Shown piece by piece: positions 14,943 to 14,959 of a stretch of DNA of 14,959 nt. The DNA lies in NCBI GenBank assembly GCA_046095485.1, contig JBJTJN010000115.1, positions 1-14,959 of the forward strand, in the 5' to 3' direction. The notes below the pieces were generated by a model, which saw nothing but the letters and a program-made list of their open reading frames with translations, had not been told where the DNA came from and did not search any database. Origin of the DNA: SYFI01 sp046095485. Its GTDB lineage: Bacteria > Actinomycetota > Thermoleophilia > Miltoncostaeales > Miltoncostaeaceae. Within the stretch, counting starts at the first letter, position 1, and every line of letters starts with the position of its first letter. The translations under genes and the position numbers were made by a program.

Positions 14943-14948
14943 ATGGTA
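14943..14948 (-). promoter_or_regulatory. Candidate -10 box for the SUI1 gene
   Basis: TACCAT on the minus strand ends 10 nt before the ATG at 14932. The same hexamer precedes the rhomboid gene. A leader of 0-4 nt would result. The window ends 11 bp further on, so the -35 cannot be seen. Confidence 0.4.
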
Positions 14949-14959
14949 CCGTCGGCCGC

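Noticed and set aside
1..14959. Mobile elements, CRISPR arrays, tRNA or rRNA genes
   Set aside because: No direct-repeat array, transposase, integrase or RNA gene signature was seen. Gaps between genes are all under 200 bp and base use looks uniform.

Overview
The window is very GC-rich (roughly 70% by eye), densely coded, and uses GTG and TTG starts freely. Several genes appear to be read from leaderless mRNAs behind a TANNNT -10 box. Ergothioneine genes, a B-box/rhomboid protein and this start-site style point to a high-GC actinobacterium. A deep branch such as Thermoleophilia is my guess from protein style only. I see no tRNA, rRNA, CRISPR array, insertion sequence or phage gene. This is an ordinary chromosomal housekeeping region.

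Layout. (1) 4-870, minus: rhomboid protease with an N-terminal zinc-binding B-box. (2) 1037-5656, plus: glutamate synthase large subunit (GltB type) with no gltD beside it. The 166-bp gap between these divergent genes holds a perfect 16-bp palindrome, a rhomboid -10 box and a TTGACA -35 box. (3) 5808-8134, plus: egtB-egtD, an ergothioneine operon with a 4-base overlap, preceded by a CRP-type dyad. (4) 8104-10715, minus: ABC-F ATPase followed by a Crp/Fnr-family regulator, joined by a GTGA overlap. The regulator runs head-on into egtD and their coding ends overlap by 31 bp. (5) 10736-11989, plus: RNase D with an HRDC domain. It diverges from the ABC-F gene across an almost perfectly symmetric 26-bp dyad that can act as a two-way promoter. 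(6) 12013-12186, minus: a 57-codon cysteine-rich protein of unknown function with a strong RBS. (7) 12272-12988, minus: a stand-alone (p)ppGpp hydrolase of the RelA/SpoT HD type, divergent from (8) 12987-14534, plus: exopolyphosphatase/GppA, so two alarmone-degrading enzymes sit back to back. (9) 14573-14932, minus: a SUI1/YciH translation factor.

How they may work together. The ppGpp hydrolase and Ppx/GppA form a plausible alarmone-polyphosphate module. EgtB and EgtD catalyse the committed steps of ergothioneine synthesis. The nearby Crp-family regulator and the CRP-like site before egtB make local control worth testing. No clearly new multi-gene system is visible. The most notable signals are the symmetric leaderless two-way promoter, the alarmone pair with overlapping start codons, the cysteine-rich small protein and the unusual GltB subtype.
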